NCBI GenBank assembly: GCA_035699745.1
Contig: DASSPH010000061.1
Span: 1 to 64,000 of the forward strand
Reading direction: 5' to 3'
Origin: Vicinamibacterales bacterium
GTDB lineage: Bacteria > Acidobacteriota > Vicinamibacteria > Vicinamibacterales > 2-12-FULL-66-21
Length of the DNA stretch: 64,000 nt
Positions 45,125 through 53,076 of the stretch are shown one piece after another. The stretch's first letter is position 1, and each line of letters opens with the position of its first letter. Made by a program: the position numbers and the translations under genes. The notes below the pieces were generated by a model. The model searched no databases and was not told where the DNA came from. It worked only from the letters and a program-made list of their open reading frames with translations.

Positions 45125-46498
45125 GTGACCCGCCTTGCCGGTTTGACACGAGTCGGGGCGACGCTCAGCCCCGCGCTCGTGTTCCTCGTCGTCTACGGCT
45201 CCGCCGCCGGCCACGGCTTCATCTCGGACGATTTCGGGTGGATCGTTCAGAGCCGCGTCGATTCCATTGCCGGCGCGATCGACCTGTTCCGCACCAACCA
45301 CGGCTTCTACAGGCCGCTCGTCTCTCTGAGCTTCGCGCTGAATTACGCGCTGTTCGGCATCCATCCGCAGGGATACGGCTGGACCAACCTGCTGCTCGCC
45401 CTGCTGTGTGGCGTGCTGCTCCAGTGGCTGCTGAAATCCCTCGGCCTCAGCCGCGGCGCCGCCTGGATGGGCGCGGTCGTCTGGCTGCTGAACTTTCACG
45501 GCATCAGCATGGCCGTGCTGTGGATCAGCGGCCGCACCGCGCTGCTCCTGATCGCCGGCGCGCTCGTCGCGGCAATAGGCGCCGTGCGCGGAGCGCCGGC
45601 GGTGGCGCTGGGCGGATTCGCCTTCGCACTCTGGTCGAAGGAGGAGGCGATCCTCATTCCGGCGATCTGGGCCGCGATGTTCCTGCTGAAGCTCGTCGCC
45701 CCGGCGCGCGCGCGGAGGACGGCGATCGCGCTGGCTGCCGGTACGTGCGCCGTCTTCGTCGCATATGCGTTCCTGCGCGCGCAATCGGGCGCGATGACCC
45801 CTTCGACGGCGCCGTCGTACTACACCCTGACGTTTACGCCCACCCTCATCGCGCGCAACGTCGCCGAGTACGCCGACCGGGCGTGCACGTTCGCGATCGC
45901 GGTCACGCTGATCGGGTGGATCGCCCTGCGCCCGGCGGCATCCGCATCGCCGCGAACACTGCTCGCGCTCGGAGCCGTGTGGCTGGCGGCGGGCTACGCG
46001 ATCACGATCTGGATTCCGAGCCGGTCCAGTTTGTACGCGTGCTTCCCCTCCGTGGGCGCGATCATCGCCGCGTCGGCCTTGTGGGATGGCTGGTGGCGCG
46101 GCAGCACGCCGCGCCGGCAACACACGGCGCTGATCGCGGCGGCGGTCATTCCGCTGCTCTGCACCCCGATCTGCATCGCCCGCAACGAACGCTGGACGCG
46201 CCTCGCGGATTTTTCGCAGGCGACCTTGGACTTCGTCCGGCCGCACGCGCAGTCGGCGCCTCCGGACACCTGGATCGTGCTCGTCGACGATCGCGCGCGC
46301 CGGGTCAACGTGCAGTCCGCGTTCGGCTCGCTGCTCGAGGACGCGCTCCTGCTCTGGACCGGCCGCGCGGTGAAAGTGTGGGTCGACCCACCTCTCACCG
46401 GCGCGGCCCTCGCGGGGCTGACGGGACCGTGCGCCGACTGTCCGCGGATCAGACTCGCCGTGTCTGAACGCGCGTTCGAGCGCCTCGACGGCCGCTGA
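45125..46498 (+). CDS. polytopic GT-C-like glycosyltransferase / membrane protein
   Basis: 457 residues with about 10-11 transmembrane helices. The first periplasmic loop carries an acidic pair in HGFISDDFGWIVQSR followed by HGFYRPLVSLSFALNY, the arrangement seen in GT-C enzymes that use polyprenyl-phosphate sugars. The C-terminal about 90 residues form a soluble domain with TWIVLVDDRARRVN. Donor and acceptor are unknown. GTG 45125 lies six bases after GATAAT, suggesting a leaderless mRNA. Confidence 0.7.
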   Translation: MTRLAGLTRVGATLSPALVFLVVYGSAAGHGFISDDFGWIVQSRVDSIAGAIDLFRTNHGFYRPLVSLSFALNYALFGIHPQGYGWTNLLLALLCGVLLQWLLKSLGLSRGAAWMGAVVWLLNFHGISMAVLWISGRTALLLIAGALVAAIGAVRGAPAVALGGFAFALWSKEEAILIPAIWAAMFLLKLVAPARARRTAIALAAGTCAVFVAYAFLRAQSGAMTPSTAPSYYTLTFTPTLIARNVAEYADRACTFAIAVTLIGWIALRPAASASPRTLLALGAVWLAAGYAITIWIPSRSSLYACFPSVGAIIAASALWDGWWRGSTPRRQHTALIAAAVIPLLCTPICIARNERWTRLADFSQATLDFVRPHAQSAPPDTWIVLVDDRARRVNVQSAFGSLLEDALLLWTGRAVKVWVDPPLTGAALAGLTGPCADCPRIRLAVSERAFERLDGR

Positions 46499-46509
46499 CA
46501 CGCGAAATT

Positions 46510-46586
46510 TGGTCGGGATGGCGGGATTCGAACCCACGACCCCCTGACCCCCAGTCAGGTGCGCTACCAGGCTGCGCTACATCCCG
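46510..46586 (-). tRNA. tRNA-Pro (anticodon GGG)
   Basis: 77 nt, with encoded CCA. Acceptor stem CGGGATG pairs with the 3' strand before ACCA; the D arm has AGCGCAGCCTGGTAGCGC; the anticodon stem-loop CCTGA-CTGGGGG-TCAGG gives anticodon GGG; the T arm has GTGGGTTCGAATCCC. All cloverleaf arms pair. Confidence 0.97.
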
Positions 46587-46611
46587 AATCGATCTGGCCA
46601 CCGGCGTGGGC

Positions 46612-46645
46612 GATCACCCGATCCCCCGATCACCGGATCGCCCGA
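46612..46645. repeat. 8-bp-period tandem repeat
   Basis: Four imperfect octamers GATCACCC, GATCCCCC, GATCACCG, GATCGCCC and a partial fifth, between tRNA-Pro and the MerR gene. Confidence 0.75.
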
Positions 46646-46650
46646 TGGTA

Positions 46651-47136
46651 CTACTTCCGCTTCTTCGCGGGTGTCTTCGGCGCCGCTGCCGGCACGGCCT
46701 TGCGCGCCACGGGGCGCTTCACCGCCGGCGCTTCGAGCACGAACTCGTCGAGCGGCGCGCCGGGGCGCTGCGCCAGCATCGCCGACAGTTCTCGCAGCGA
46801 CCTCCGGACCGAGAGAATCCGCTCGCGCGCGTCGGAGGTCAACAGTTCGTCGAGCACGCTGCCGTCGGGCGGCGGCGCGCCCTGCTCGTCCTGCATCCGA
46901 CGCCGTGCGCCCGCCAGCGTCAGCCCCTCGACGAACAGCAGGTGCTTGATCTTCAGCACCCGCTCGACGTCGGCCTTGCGGTAGACGCGCGGCCCGCCCT
47001 GCACCTTCGCGACCCCGAGATCCTGGAACTCCGCTTCCCACGAGCGCAGCACGTACGGCTGCACCTGGGCAATCTCGCATACCTCAGGCTGCCGAAACAG
47101 CGACCGATTCGGAATCTGACCGGCGTCTGGGATCAT
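46651..47136 (-). CDS. MerR-family transcriptional regulator
   Basis: 161 residues. An N-terminal MerR winged helix (LFRQPEVCEIAQVQPYVLRSWEAEF, then GGPRVYRKADVERVLKIKHLLFVEGLTLAGARRRM) is followed by a short helical region and a Lys/Ala/Pro-rich tail. There is no metal- or ligand-binding Cys cluster, so it resembles the MlrA/CarA-like or HspR-like branch rather than metal sensors. Target unknown. It lies beside tRNA-Pro. Confidence 0.85.
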   Translation of the reverse strand: MIPDAGQIPNRSLFRQPEVCEIAQVQPYVLRSWEAEFQDLGVAKVQGGPRVYRKADVERVLKIKHLLFVEGLTLAGARRRMQDEQGAPPPDGSVLDELLTSDARERILSVRRSLRELSAMLAQRPGAPLDEFVLEAPAVKRPVARKAVPAAAPKTPAKKRK

Positions 47137-47277
47137 TCGCAGGAGGCCGCAGTTCGCAGGTGACTGCTAAGGCTCAGTATAGCAAACGCCCGGTGTGCAG
47201 CAGCTCGCAAAACGCTCTCGCGTGGTGCGCCGCGCGCTCACGCTGCGCCGCAGTCCCGTTCAGCGTCAGCCCCGGAC

Positions 47278-47323
47278 GGCGGAGGGTGAAACGAGAAAGC
47301 GGCGGAGGTTGAAACGAGAGAGC
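47278..47323. repeat. 23-bp tandem direct repeat
   Basis: Two adjacent 23-bp copies (GGCGGAGGGTGAAACGAGAA... and GGCGGAGGTTGAAACGAGAG...) with two mismatches, upstream of the first kinase gene. Confidence 0.75.
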
Positions 47324-47334
47324 GTGCCGGGGAG

Positions 47335-47357
47335 TCCGAGGGGCGAAGCCCCTCGGA
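47335..47357. repeat. short perfect palindromic hairpin (REP-like)
   Basis: TCCGAGGGGC-GAA-GCCCCTCGGA, 10-bp stem with a 3-base loop, 12 bp before the TAGAAT -10-like hexamer of the kinase gene. It follows the 23-bp tandem repeat closely. Confidence 0.65.
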
Positions 47358-47381
47358 TGAGAAAAGCACTAGAATCCCTCG

Positions 47382-50198
47382 GTGAATTCGGCCCTCAGGT
47401 GTCCGTCGTGCGGCGCCCCCGCCGACGCCGCGCGCGGGACGTGCCCGTCGTGCGACACGCCGCTCCCCTGGAATGCCGACGAGACGCGGCTGGCGTCACC
47501 CGATCCCGACGCGACTCGGTTGGCCGCATCGAATCGCCCCGCCGAAGCGATCGGCCACGGATCCGGCAGCCAGGTCTCCGGCGCGCCGCGAAGCGGCACC
47601 GCGCGGTCCGCACACCGCAGCCGCGGCGTGACCAGCAGCAGCGGCTGGGCCAGCAGCACCTCTGATATCGATCACGGCCGCTTCGAGCCCGGCGCGATCT
47701 TCGACGACCGGTACCGCATCCTCGGCCGTCTCGGCAAGGGCGGCATGGGCGAGGTGTATCGCGCCGACGACCTGAAGCTCGGACAGCCCGTCGCCCTGAA
47801 GTTCCTGCCCGAGGCCGTCGACCGCGACCCGGCGCGGCTCACCCAGCTCCATACCGAAGTACGGATGGCGCGCCAGGTGTCGCATCCCAACGTCTGCCGG
47901 GTCTACGACGTCGGCGAATTCGAGGGGCACACCTTCCTCTCGATGGAATACGTCGATGGCGAGGACCTCGCCTCCCTGCTCCGCCGCATCGGCCGTTTCC
48001 CGCAGGACCGCGCCATCGAGCTCGCGCGCCAGACCTGCGCCGGCCTCGCCGCCGCGCACGACCGCGGCGTCGTCCATCGCGATCTCAAGCCGGCCAACAT
48101 CATGCTCGACGGCAGCGGGCGGATCCGCATCACCGACTTCGGCCTCGCCGGCGCCACCGGCGAGACGCTCCGCGCCGGCACGCCCGCCTACATGGCGCCG
48201 GAGCAGCTCGCCGGCGGCGAAGTCACACCGCGCAGCGACATCTACGCGCTCGGCCTCGTGCTCTACGAACTGTTCACCGGCCAGCGCGCGCTCGACGCCC
48301 CGACGATGGCGGAGCTGATCGCCCGCCGCGAACAGGGGGACATCGTCCCGCCCACGGCGCTGGTGCGCGATCTCGATGAAGGGATCGAGCGCGCGATCAT
48401 GCGGTGCCTCGATCCGGATCCGGCGCGCCGGCCGCCGTCGGCGCTGGCCGTGTCGGCGGCGCTGCCGGGCGGCGATCCGCTCGCCGCGGCGCTCGCCGCC
48501 GGCCAGACCCCGTCGCCGGAGATGGTCGCCGCGGCCGGCACCGCGGGGACGATGTCTGCCGCGGCGGCGATGACGATTGGCGCGGCGATCGTCATCGCGG
48601 GCGCGCTGCTCATCGGCCTGTACCAGCGAGCACAATTGAGCAACATCGCGCTGCTGCCGAAACCGCCGGCGGCGCTCGCCGATCGCGCGCAGGAGATCGT
48701 CGCGAAACTGGGCTACGGCGACAACGCCGCCGCGAGCGCGTCCGGATTTGCCACCTCGCGCGACTGGGCGAACTACATCGCCGCGACGTCGAACGATCCG
48801 TCGCGCTGGAACCGGCTGCGCGTCACCCGGCCCGAGACCTACGTGTTCTGGTACCGCACCAGTCCGCGGGTGCTGCGGCCGATCGGCGACACCAATCCCA
48901 TCGAAGGCTTGAACCCGCCGATGACCATCGCCGGCATGACGCTGGTCGTGGTCGATCCGGCAGGACGGCTGGTCGAACTGCTCGCGGTGCCCGAGCCCAT
49001 TCAGCCCGACGGCGCGGCGCCGGCGCGGGCGGACTGGAACGCGTTGTTCGACGCCGCGGGGCTGCCGATCGGGTCGTTCACGCCGGTTGCGCCGCGATGG
49101 CGCCCGTCGGTGTTCGCCGACGAGCGCATGGCGTGGGAGGGCAAGCTGCCGGAGCTGCCCGACGTCACCGTCCGCGTCGAAGCGGCGGCGACGGCAGGCC
49201 GTCCCGTGTTCTTTGCCATCACCGGCCCGTGGTCCCGCTCGCTCCGGACGCAGACCGGGACGACGCCCCCGCTGCTCAATCGCATTACCGCCGCGATCAC
49301 GTCGCTCATCATGCCGTCGCTGATGCTGGCGGGCGCGCTGCTCGCGCGCCGCAACCTGAAGTCGGGGCGCGGCGATCGGCGCGGCGCGCTCCGCGCCGCC
49401 ACCGCCGTGTTCCTGCTGCTGATGGGCGGCTGGCTGCTCGGCAACAATCACACCGGATCGCTCGCGATCGAAGTGGAGCGGATGTTCGGCGCGATCAGCG
49501 TGGGGCTGTTCAACGCCGCGCTCGTGTGGCTCGCCTATCTGGGCGTCGAACCGTACGTGCGCCGGTTCTCCGCCGACACGCTGATCGGGTGGTCCCGCCT
49601 GCTCGCCGGCAACTGGCGCGACCCGCGGGTCGGGCGCGATGTCGCGATCGGCGTGATCGTCGGCCTCGCGATGACGGTCGTGTTCGCCGCGCACAACCTC
49701 GTGCCGCCGCTGCTCGGCCAGCCCGAGCCGATGCCGTTCGTGCCGGATCCGACGCCGCTCATCGCCGTCCGCTACGCGCTGGCGCGGATCTTCGGCCAGG
49801 TGCAGGACGCGATGACGTCGGCGATGCTCGGCCTCGGCGGGTTCGTCGTGCTGCGCATCTGGCTCGGGAACCGGCTGCTGGCCGGCGCCATCTCGGTCGT
49901 CCTCTACGTCGGCGTGGTGATGAACGGCATGTTCTCTCCGGGCTCGCCGGCCGTCGACCTCGCGTTCGGGCTGATCATCACGTCGGCGTTCGTCGGCGTG
50001 CTCGGCTGGGCGGGACTCCTGACGGCGATCTCGACCCTCGCCACGCATTTCGTCCTGATGCGCGCACCGCTGACCGCGGACTTCTCGAGCTGGCGCGCGC
50101 CGACCTCGTTCGTGTTCCTGGGCGCGGTGCTGCTGCTCGGCGTGGGCGGCTGCTACATCGCCGCCCGCCCCGCGCCGCGCGCCGCGGCGAGGATCTGA
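47382..50198 (+). CDS. membrane Ser/Thr protein kinase 1 (zinc ribbon, kinase, multipass C-terminus)
   Basis: 938 residues. N-terminal zinc ribbon (CPSCGAP ... CPSCDTP), linker, Hanks-type kinase at about 110-365: GRLGKGGMGEVYRA, invariant Lys in VALKFL, HRDLKPANIM, DFGLAG and MAPEQL. One helix (about 390-412), a soluble domain (WYRTSPRVLRPIGDTNPIEG), then about 6-7 C-terminal helices from residue 640 on. It is expected to phosphorylate cytoplasmic substrates in response to envelope or membrane signals. GTG 47382 is six bases after TAGAAT. It is followed 3 bp later by a close paralogue. Confidence 0.9.
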   Translation: MNSALRCPSCGAPADAARGTCPSCDTPLPWNADETRLASPDPDATRLAASNRPAEAIGHGSGSQVSGAPRSGTARSAHRSRGVTSSSGWASSTSDIDHGRFEPGAIFDDRYRILGRLGKGGMGEVYRADDLKLGQPVALKFLPEAVDRDPARLTQLHTEVRMARQVSHPNVCRVYDVGEFEGHTFLSMEYVDGEDLASLLRRIGRFPQDRAIELARQTCAGLAAAHDRGVVHRDLKPANIMLDGSGRIRITDFGLAGATGETLRAGTPAYMAPEQLAGGEVTPRSDIYALGLVLYELFTGQRALDAPTMAELIARREQGDIVPPTALVRDLDEGIERAIMRCLDPDPARRPPSALAVSAALPGGDPLAAALAAGQTPSPEMVAAAGTAGTMSAAAAMTIGAAIVIAGALLIGLYQRAQLSNIALLPKPPAALADRAQEIVAKLGYGDNAAASASGFATSRDWANYIAATSNDPSRWNRLRVTRPETYVFWYRTSPRVLRPIGDTNPIEGLNPPMTIAGMTLVVVDPAGRLVELLAVPEPIQPDGAAPARADWNALFDAAGLPIGSFTPVAPRWRPSVFADERMAWEGKLPELPDVTVRVEAAATAGRPVFFAITGPWSRSLRTQTGTTPPLLNRITAAITSLIMPSLMLAGALLARRNLKSGRGDRRGALRAATAVFLLLMGGWLLGNNHTGSLAIEVERMFGAISVGLFNAALVWLAYLGVEPYVRRFSADTLIGWSRLLAGNWRDPRVGRDVAIGVIVGLAMTVVFAAHNLVPPLLGQPEPMPFVPDPTPLIAVRYALARIFGQVQDAMTSAMLGLGGFVVLRIWLGNRLLAGAISVVLYVGVVMNGMFSPGSPAVDLAFGLIITSAFVGVLGWAGLLTAISTLATHFVLMRAPLTADFSSWRAPTSFVFLGAVLLLGVGGCYIAARPAPRAAARI

Positions 50199-50201
50199 CC
50201 G

Positions 50202-53009
50202 ATGCCCGCCTGCCCGAGCTGCGCCGCAGAGATCCCGGACTCCGCCGCCTTCTGCCCGCGATGTTCGGCGCCGACGCCCTGGTCGTCGGACGACGTGACG
50301 CACCTGCGCACCGCGCCGGCGGCCGGACGCAAGACGGGGTCGACGACGAGCTGGCTCACCAGCACCGACGCGATCGACCACGGACGGTTTCAGCCGGGCG
50401 CGATCTTCGACGACCGCTATCGGATCATCGGACGGCTCGGCAAGGGCGGCATGGGCGAGGTCTATCGCGCCGACGATCTGAAGCTCGGACAACCCGTCGC
50501 GCTGAAGTTCCTGCCGCCGGACGTCGACACCGATCCGGCCCGCCTCACGCAGCTCCATACCGAGGTGCGGATGGCGCGGCAGGTGTCGCATCCCAACGTC
50601 TGCCGCGTCTACGACGTCGGCGAAGTCGAGGGGCACACCTTCCTGTCGATGGAATACGTCGACGGCGAGGATCTCGCGTCGTTGATCCGCCGCGTCGGCC
50701 GGTTCCCGCAGGACCGCGGCGTCGAGCTGGCGCGGCAGATCTGCGCCGGCCTCGCCGCCGCGCACGATCGCGGCGTCGTCCATCGCGATCTCAAGCCGGC
50801 GAACATCATGCTCGACGGCGGCGGCAGGATCCGGATCACGGACTTCGGTCTGGCCGGCGCCGCTGGGGAAACGATGCGATCCGGCACGCCGGCGTACATG
50901 GCGCCGGAGCAGCTCGCCGGCGGCGAAGTCACGCCGCGCAGCGACATCTACGCGCTCGGGCTGGTGTTGTACGAGCTGTTCACCGGCCGGCGCGCCCTGG
51001 AAGGACGCAGCCTCGCGGAGCTGATCGCCAAGCGCGAGCAGGACGGCATCAGCGCCCCCTCCACGGTGATCCGCGATCTGGATCCGGCAATCGATCGCGC
51101 GATCATGCGGTGCATCGAGTCGGATCCGGCGCAGCGGCCCGCGTCGGCGCTCGCGGTGGCCGCCGCGCTTCCCGGCGGCGACCCGCTGGCCGCGGCGCTG
51201 GCTGCCGGGGAAACGCCGTCGCCCGAGATGGTCGCCGCCGCCGGAACGACCAGCGCGCTTCGTCCGGCGGGCGCGTTCCTCGGTCTGGGCGTCACCCTGG
51301 CCGCGATCGCCGCATGGGCGGTGCTGTCGGATCGGCTTCTCGTCACCAGCGTCGTCCCGCTGCCGAAGCCGCCGATCCTGCTGGCCGAACGCGCGAAGGA
51401 GATCCTGGTCTCGCTGGGACATTCACCCGGCATCGACTCGGCGTCCGGGCTGATGCCGGCGAACTTCCTCGGCTACGGACGCCAGCGGCCGGATCTCGCG
51501 ACGCGCGAACGGCTCGCGTCCGGGACGCCCGGCGCGCTGCACTTCTGGTATCGCGGCAGTCCCACGGTAATGGTTCCACCGGAAAACGAACCGAGGGTGA
51601 CCACCGACCAGCCGCTCTTCAACATCTCGGGCATGAGCCTGGTCGTCACGGACGCTGAGGGACGCCTGCAGCGGCTGTCCGTGATCCCGCCGCAGGTCGA
51701 TCCGCCTTCGCCAAAAACCGGCTTCGGCGGGACAGGTCCGCTGTCGCCAAAGAACGGCTTCGGCGAGACAGGTCCGCCTTCGCCAAAGAACGGCTTCGGC
51801 GGGACAGGTCCGCTGTCGGCGCAGAACGGGGTCGCTGACGACACGAACTGGAAGGCGCTGTTCGACGCGGCCGGTCTGGACTTCGCGGCCTACACGCGCG
51901 TCGAGCCCGAGTGGACGCCGCCGCTCTACGCCGACGTCCGCGTGGCGTGGACGGGCCCGGTGCCGAACGTCCCGGGCGAAACGCTGCGCGTCGAAGCGGC
52001 CGCATACCGCGGCAAGGCGGTCTACTTCCATCAGGTCGCGCGCTGGACCACGCCGACGCGGATGCCCGCCACGATCGCCGAGCGCACGCGCGTGCGGTGG
52101 TCGTCGGCGCTGGTGCAGGTCGTCGTGCTCGCGATGTTTCTGGCCGCCGGCCTGATCGCGCGTCACAACCTGCGCAAGGGGCGGGGCGATCGGCGCGGCG
52201 CGTTCCTGCTGGCCGCCACGATCTCGCTCGCGGCGGTCGGCGTGTGGGTCCTGGATTCGAAGCACGTGCCGGATCCCGGCATCGAGATGTCGCGCTTTTT
52301 CGTCGGCCAGCCTCTGTGGGCGGCGGGGCTGCTGTGGTTGATCTATCTCGCGCTGGAGCCGTACGTCCGCCGCTTCTGGCCGACGACGCTGGTGTCCTGG
52401 TCGCGGCTCATGGCCGGACAGTGGCGCGATCCGCTCGTCGGGCGCGACATTCTGTTCGGCGCGGCGCTGGGGGCGGTGATGACGGTGATCGGCTACTCGA
52501 GCGACTACCTCAATCTCGCGCTCGGCTATCCGACGCCGCCCGTCCTGCCCGAGCTGCGCCAGTTGCTGGGAACGCACGTGGTCATCGCGCGCCAGCTCAA
52601 TCAGGTCTTCAACGCGCTGCTCAACGCCCTGTTCGCCGTCTACGGGATGGTGCTGCTGAAGATGTTCGTCAAGCGGGAGCGGGTTGCCGTCGCGGTCGCG
52701 ATCCTGCTCTCGTTCCTGCTCGCGGTGCGCGGCATCTTCGACGGCGGGTCGGCGATCGTCAACGGCGCGGCGGGGTTCCTCCTGATCGCGATCATCGTGC
52801 TGACGATCGATCGGCTCGGGCTGGTCGCGACCGTCACGCTGTTCCTGGTCAACATGATGATGAACACCGCCGTGGTGACGCTCGATTCGTCCCGCTGGTT
52901 CTTCGGCAACTCGCTGCTGCTGATCGCGATGCCGGCGGCAGTGGCGTGCTACGGCTTCTACGTCTCCCGGGGCGGCGAACCGCTCCTCGGCCGCCGCGTC
53001 CTCGACTAA
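50202..53009 (+). CDS. membrane Ser/Thr protein kinase 2, paralogue of kinase 1
   Basis: 935 residues, same architecture as kinase 1: zinc ribbon (CPSCAAE ... CPRCSAP), kinase domain (GKGGMGEVYRADDL, HRDLKPANIM, DFGLAG), one helix, soluble domain, about 6-7 helices. The kinase domains of the two copies are nearly identical by eye, while the C-terminal membrane parts have diverged, so they may sense different signals. The soluble domain contains an insertion of three and a half 12-residue repeats (SPKNGFGGTGP type) encoded by a 36-bp DNA repeat at 51705. Probably cotranscribed with kinase 1. Confidence 0.9.
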   Translation: MPACPSCAAEIPDSAAFCPRCSAPTPWSSDDVTHLRTAPAAGRKTGSTTSWLTSTDAIDHGRFQPGAIFDDRYRIIGRLGKGGMGEVYRADDLKLGQPVALKFLPPDVDTDPARLTQLHTEVRMARQVSHPNVCRVYDVGEVEGHTFLSMEYVDGEDLASLIRRVGRFPQDRGVELARQICAGLAAAHDRGVVHRDLKPANIMLDGGGRIRITDFGLAGAAGETMRSGTPAYMAPEQLAGGEVTPRSDIYALGLVLYELFTGRRALEGRSLAELIAKREQDGISAPSTVIRDLDPAIDRAIMRCIESDPAQRPASALAVAAALPGGDPLAAALAAGETPSPEMVAAAGTTSALRPAGAFLGLGVTLAAIAAWAVLSDRLLVTSVVPLPKPPILLAERAKEILVSLGHSPGIDSASGLMPANFLGYGRQRPDLATRERLASGTPGALHFWYRGSPTVMVPPENEPRVTTDQPLFNISGMSLVVTDAEGRLQRLSVIPPQVDPPSPKTGFGGTGPLSPKNGFGETGPPSPKNGFGGTGPLSAQNGVADDTNWKALFDAAGLDFAAYTRVEPEWTPPLYADVRVAWTGPVPNVPGETLRVEAAAYRGKAVYFHQVARWTTPTRMPATIAERTRVRWSSALVQVVVLAMFLAAGLIARHNLRKGRGDRRGAFLLAATISLAAVGVWVLDSKHVPDPGIEMSRFFVGQPLWAAGLLWLIYLALEPYVRRFWPTTLVSWSRLMAGQWRDPLVGRDILFGAALGAVMTVIGYSSDYLNLALGYPTPPVLPELRQLLGTHVVIARQLNQVFNALLNALFAVYGMVLLKMFVKRERVAVAVAILLSFLLAVRGIFDGGSAIVNGAAGFLLIAIIVLTIDRLGLVATVTLFLVNMMMNTAVVTLDSSRWFFGNSLLLIAMPAAVACYGFYVSRGGEPLLGRRVLD
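51705..51829. repeat. 36-bp tandem repeat inside kinase 2
   Basis: Three full 36-bp units (51705-51740, 51741-51776, 51777-51812) and a partial fourth. Each contains a CGCC...GGCG imperfect hairpin (TTCGCCAAAGAACGGCTTCG type) and keeps the reading frame. Confidence 0.9.
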
Positions 53010-53015
53010 CCCGTC

Positions 53016-53076
53016 AAAACGGGGACAGTCCCCATTTCCGCTGACGCCCGTCGGAAATGGGGACTGTCCCCGTTTT
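53016..53076. repeat. 25-bp perfect inverted repeat between convergent genes
   Basis: Arms at 53016-53040 and 53052-53076, perfectly complementary, with an 11-base loop. Each arm contains the smaller palindrome GGGGACAGTCCCC. It lies between kinase 2 and der, its right arm ends inside the der stop codon, and it can form a bidirectional terminator. Confidence 0.93.

Noticed and set aside
44120-46537. 805-codon minus-strand frame over the GT-C-like gene and tRNA region
   Set aside because: Shadow for most of its length; only its last about 50 codons are genuine, being the shifted end of the LGFP/lectin gene.
47278-47323. Possible CRISPR array from the 23-bp repeat
   Set aside because: Only two adjacent copies with no spacers between them and no cas genes.
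47496-51422. 1,308-codon open frame on the minus strand across both kinase genes
   Set aside because: Antisense to two clear kinases; Arg/His/Asp/Glu-rich composition typical of a high-GC shadow frame, and its internal similarity just mirrors the duplicated kinases.
51705-51829. Possible CRISPR array from the 36-bp repeat
   Set aside because: Units are directly adjacent without spacers and lie in frame within a kinase gene.
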